Below are positions 4,938-6,703 of a stretch of 6,703 bases of DNA, one piece after another. Below the pieces are notes generated by a model. It was not told the DNA's origin. It ran no database searches and saw only the letters and a program-made list of their open reading frames with translations. The number at the start of each line of letters is the position of its first letter. The first letter of the stretch is position 1. A program made the position numbers and the translations under genes. This DNA is from Candidatus Krumholzibacteriia bacterium (GTDB lineage Bacteria > Krumholzibacteriota > Krumholzibacteriia > LZORAL124-64-63): NCBI GenBank assembly GCA_028718575.1, contig JAQULN010000159.1, positions 1-6,703 on the forward strand, read 5' to 3'.

Positions 4938-6703
4938 CTAGTCCAGCGGCATCTGCCGCCGCCAGTCATCGGCGTCGGCCCATGCGGGCTGTTCGACCTT
5001 GCTCAACACATGGTTGCCCAGCACGAGCGTGTCCATCTCCGTGCGCATGAAGCAGCGGTAGGCGTCGGCGGGAGTGCAGACGATCGGTTCGCCGCGCACG
5101 TTGAAGCTGGTGTTGATGATCACGGGACAGCCGGTCAACGCCGCGAACTCGGCGATGATGCGATGGTAGCGCGGATTGGTGTCCCGGTGCACGGTCTGCA
5201 GGCGCGCCGAGTGATCGACGTGCGTGACGGCTGGCACGGTCGAGCGCACCCGGTTGACGATCGCGATGATGTCGTCGCTTTCGCCGCCGCCGCTTTCGCC
5301 GCCGCCGCGCTCACTACCGCCGTGCGAGCCTTGCGGCCGGGCCGCCGCGCCACCCGCGGGCACGCCCGCCGGCGCCGACTCGCGCCAGTGCTCGCGCCGG
5401 ATGGGCGCGGTCAGCAGCATGTACGGCGACGCGGCGTCGAGGTCGAACCATTCGCCGCAGCGCTCGGCCAGCACCGAGGGTGCGAACGGCCGGAAACTCT
5501 CGCGGTGTTTGATCTTCAGGTTCAACACCGATTGCATCCGCGGCGACCGCGCATCCCCCACGATCGAGCGGTTGCCGAGCGCGCGCGGCCCGAACTCCAT
5601 GCGCCCCTGCAGCAGACCGATGACCTCCTGATCGGCGATCCGGCGGGCCACGTCGCGTTCCAGTTCCCCGTCGGCAAACGTGCGGTACGGGTAAGCATGG
5701 TGATCGAGCCAGGCCGCGATGTCCGCGTCGCTGAACGCAGGACCGAGGTACGCGCCCTGCATGAGGTCGGCACCGCCGGCGCACCGCTCGCCATGCTCCA
5801 GCATGTGCCACACGTAGAGCGCCGCGCCGACCGCGCCGCCGGCGTCGCCCGCGGCTGGCTGAATCCAGAGGTCGTGGAACGGTCCCTCGCGCAACAGCCG
5901 TCCGTTGGCCACGCAGTTCAGCGCGACCCCGCCTGCGAGGCACAACCGCGTCTCGCCGGTGGCGCGGTGCGCGTGCCTGCCTAAACGCAAGACAGCGTCC
6001 TCGGTCACGGCCTGGATAGACCGCGCAAGGTCGCATTCGCGGCGGGTCAGCGGCCCCTCGGCGGCGCGGGGCGGTCCGTCGAAGAGGTCGGCGAAGCGCT
6101 GGTTGGTCATGCGCAGGCCGCCGACGAAATCGAAGTAGTCGAGGTTCAACCGATAGCTGCCGTCCTCGCGCAGGTCGAGCAAATGCTCGCGGATGCGTTG
6201 CTCGTAGCGCGGCTCGCCGTAGGGCGCCAGGCCCATGAGCTTGTACTCGCCGCTGTTGACACGGAAGCCGCAGAAGTAGGTGAAGGCCGAATACAACAGG
6301 CCGAGCGAGTGCGGGAAGTGGATCTCCTCGAGAATGCGCAGCCGGTCGCCGCGGCCGGCGCCCAGGCTCGTAGTGGCCCACTCGCCGACCCCGTCGAGGG
6401 TCAGGATCGCCGCGCGGTCGAACGGCGAGGCGAAGAACGCGCTCGCCGCGTGCGCTTCGTGGTGCTCGGTAAAAAGGACGCGCCCGGGCCGGCCGACCCC
6501 GGCGCGCCGCAACTCGTCCTCGATCTCGGCGGGGATCCACAGCTTGCGGCGCAGCCAGGCCGGCATGGCCTGCACGAAGGTCGGCAGTCCGCGCGGCGCC
6601 GCGGCAAAGGCGGTTTTCAAGATGCGCACGTACTTGGTCAACGGCTTGTCGTAGAAAACGACCACGTCGACGTCGCCCGGCCCCAGCCCGCCCTCGGCCA
6701 GGC
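4938..6703 (-). CDS. NodU/CmcH/TobZ-family carbamoyltransferase, partial, N-terminus missing
   Basis: About 587 codons are visible; the frame stays open to the right edge, and the first visible residues (up to VVFYDKP) match sequence that lies roughly 45-50 residues into full-length relatives, so the true start is outside. The family moves a carbamoyl group from carbamoyl phosphate, via carbamoyl-adenylate, to a hydroxyl of a sugar, antibiotic or similar molecule in the cytoplasm. Counting from the GTG at 6665: TEHHEAHA (66-73) holds the metal-binding histidines of the Kae1-like domain, followed by DGVGEW (91-96), GEYKLMGLAPYG (139-150), AGGVALN (244-250) and GDAGGAVG (273-280). The C-terminal domain has the hallmark FGPRALGNRSI (358-368) and INTSFNVRGEPIV (517-529). 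An unusual Gly/Ser/Glu-rich insert lies at about 428-465. It is the first visible gene of the operon with the DUF5989 and MFS genes. The substrate is unknown. Confidence 0.93.
   Translation of the reverse strand, partial: LAEGGLGPGDVDVVVFYDKPLTKYVRILKTAFAAAPRGLPTFVQAMPAWLRRKLWIPAEIEDELRRAGVGRPGRVLFTEHHEAHAASAFFASPFDRAAILTLDGVGEWATTSLGAGRGDRLRILEEIHFPHSLGLLYSAFTYFCGFRVNSGEYKLMGLAPYGEPRYEQRIREHLLDLREDGSYRLNLDYFDFVGGLRMTNQRFADLFDGPPRAAEGPLTRRECDLARSIQAVTEDAVLRLGRHAHRATGETRLCLAGGVALNCVANGRLLREGPFHDLWIQPAAGDAGGAVGAALYVWHMLEHGERCAGGADLMQGAYLGPAFSDADIAAWLDHHAYPYRTFADGELERDVARRIADQEVIGLLQGRMEFGPRALGNRSIVGDARSPRMQSVLNLKIKHRESFRPFAPSVLAERCGEWFDLDAASPYMLLTAPIRREHWRESAPAGVPAGGAAARPQGSHGGSERGGGESGGGESDDIIAIVNRVRSTVPAVTHVDHSARLQTVHRDTNPRYHRIIAEFAALTGCPVIINTSFNVRGEPIVCTPADAYRCFMRTEMDTLVLGNHVLSKVEQPAWADADDWRRQMPLD
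5277..5306. repeat. 15-bp perfect tandem repeat, two copies, inside the carbamoyltransferase gene
   Basis: The unit GCTTTCGCCGCCGCC occurs twice back to back, with a degenerate third copy at 5307-5321. On the coding strand it encodes GGGES twice within the Gly/Ser/Glu-rich insert. The unit is a multiple of three, so copy-number change would alter insert length without shifting the frame. Confidence 0.75.

Noticed and set aside
5224..5353. Possibility that the repeat-bearing stretch marks a frameshift or broken carbamoyltransferase
   Set aside because: The frame is open on both sides and conserved family sequence resumes correctly after the insert, so it is an in-frame insertion.
5314..6540. 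A 408-residue minus-strand frame over the carbamoyltransferase
   Set aside because: It is another frame of the same DNA, strongly Arg-rich, without the conserved motifs that the true frame shows.

Overview
The window comes from a bacterium with very GC-rich DNA (about two-thirds G+C by eye). Genes are tightly packed, there are long meaningless open frames opposite the real genes, and Shine-Dalgarno sites are good. A predicted lipoprotein and a NodU-type carbamoyltransferase fit a diderm bacterium or one of the less-cultured GC-rich phyla. I cannot assign a lineage from this sequence. No tRNA, rRNA, CRISPR array, transposase or phage gene was seen.

Layout from left to right. (1) Positions 1-586, minus strand: the N-terminal half of an aconitase-superfamily dehydratase of the LeuC/HacA type, probably 3-isopropylmalate dehydratase large subunit. 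It runs off the left edge. (2) Positions 587-800: a gene-free stretch with a plausible promoter for (1), built on a perfect TTGACA that is part of a repeated TTGACAC, plus two GC-rich hairpins. (3) Positions 801-1787, minus: a lipoprotein with a complete endonuclease/exonuclease/phosphatase (EEP) fold. (4) Positions 1788-2014: a divergent intergenic region with a strong candidate promoter for the rightward gene and a near-perfect 16-bp inverted repeat that could be a shared operator. (5) Positions 2015-3544, plus: a PAS / histidine-kinase-like / receiver hybrid protein whose phosphoacceptor histidine is replaced by glycine. (6) Positions 6703-3474, minus: a likely operon read leftward, carbamoyltransferase (5' end off the window), then a 54-residue DUF5989-type membrane protein, then a 12-helix MFS transporter. 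The transporter's 3' end overlaps the 3' end of the hybrid kinase gene by 71 bp, tail to tail.

How the genes may work together: the three-gene operon pairs a carbamoyl-transferring enzyme with a tiny membrane protein of a family that recurs beside such enzymes, and with a transporter. This suggests modification of a small molecule or envelope component followed by membrane transport; the substrate cannot be read from the sequence. The degenerate hybrid kinase and the EEP lipoprotein share a divergent control region and might be co-regulated. The dehydratase is a separate metabolic gene.

The points most worth attention are the kinase without its histidine, the carbamoyltransferase-DUF5989-MFS arrangement with no SxtJ gene between the first two, and a Gly/Ser/Glu-rich insert in the carbamoyltransferase encoded by a 15-bp tandem repeat.
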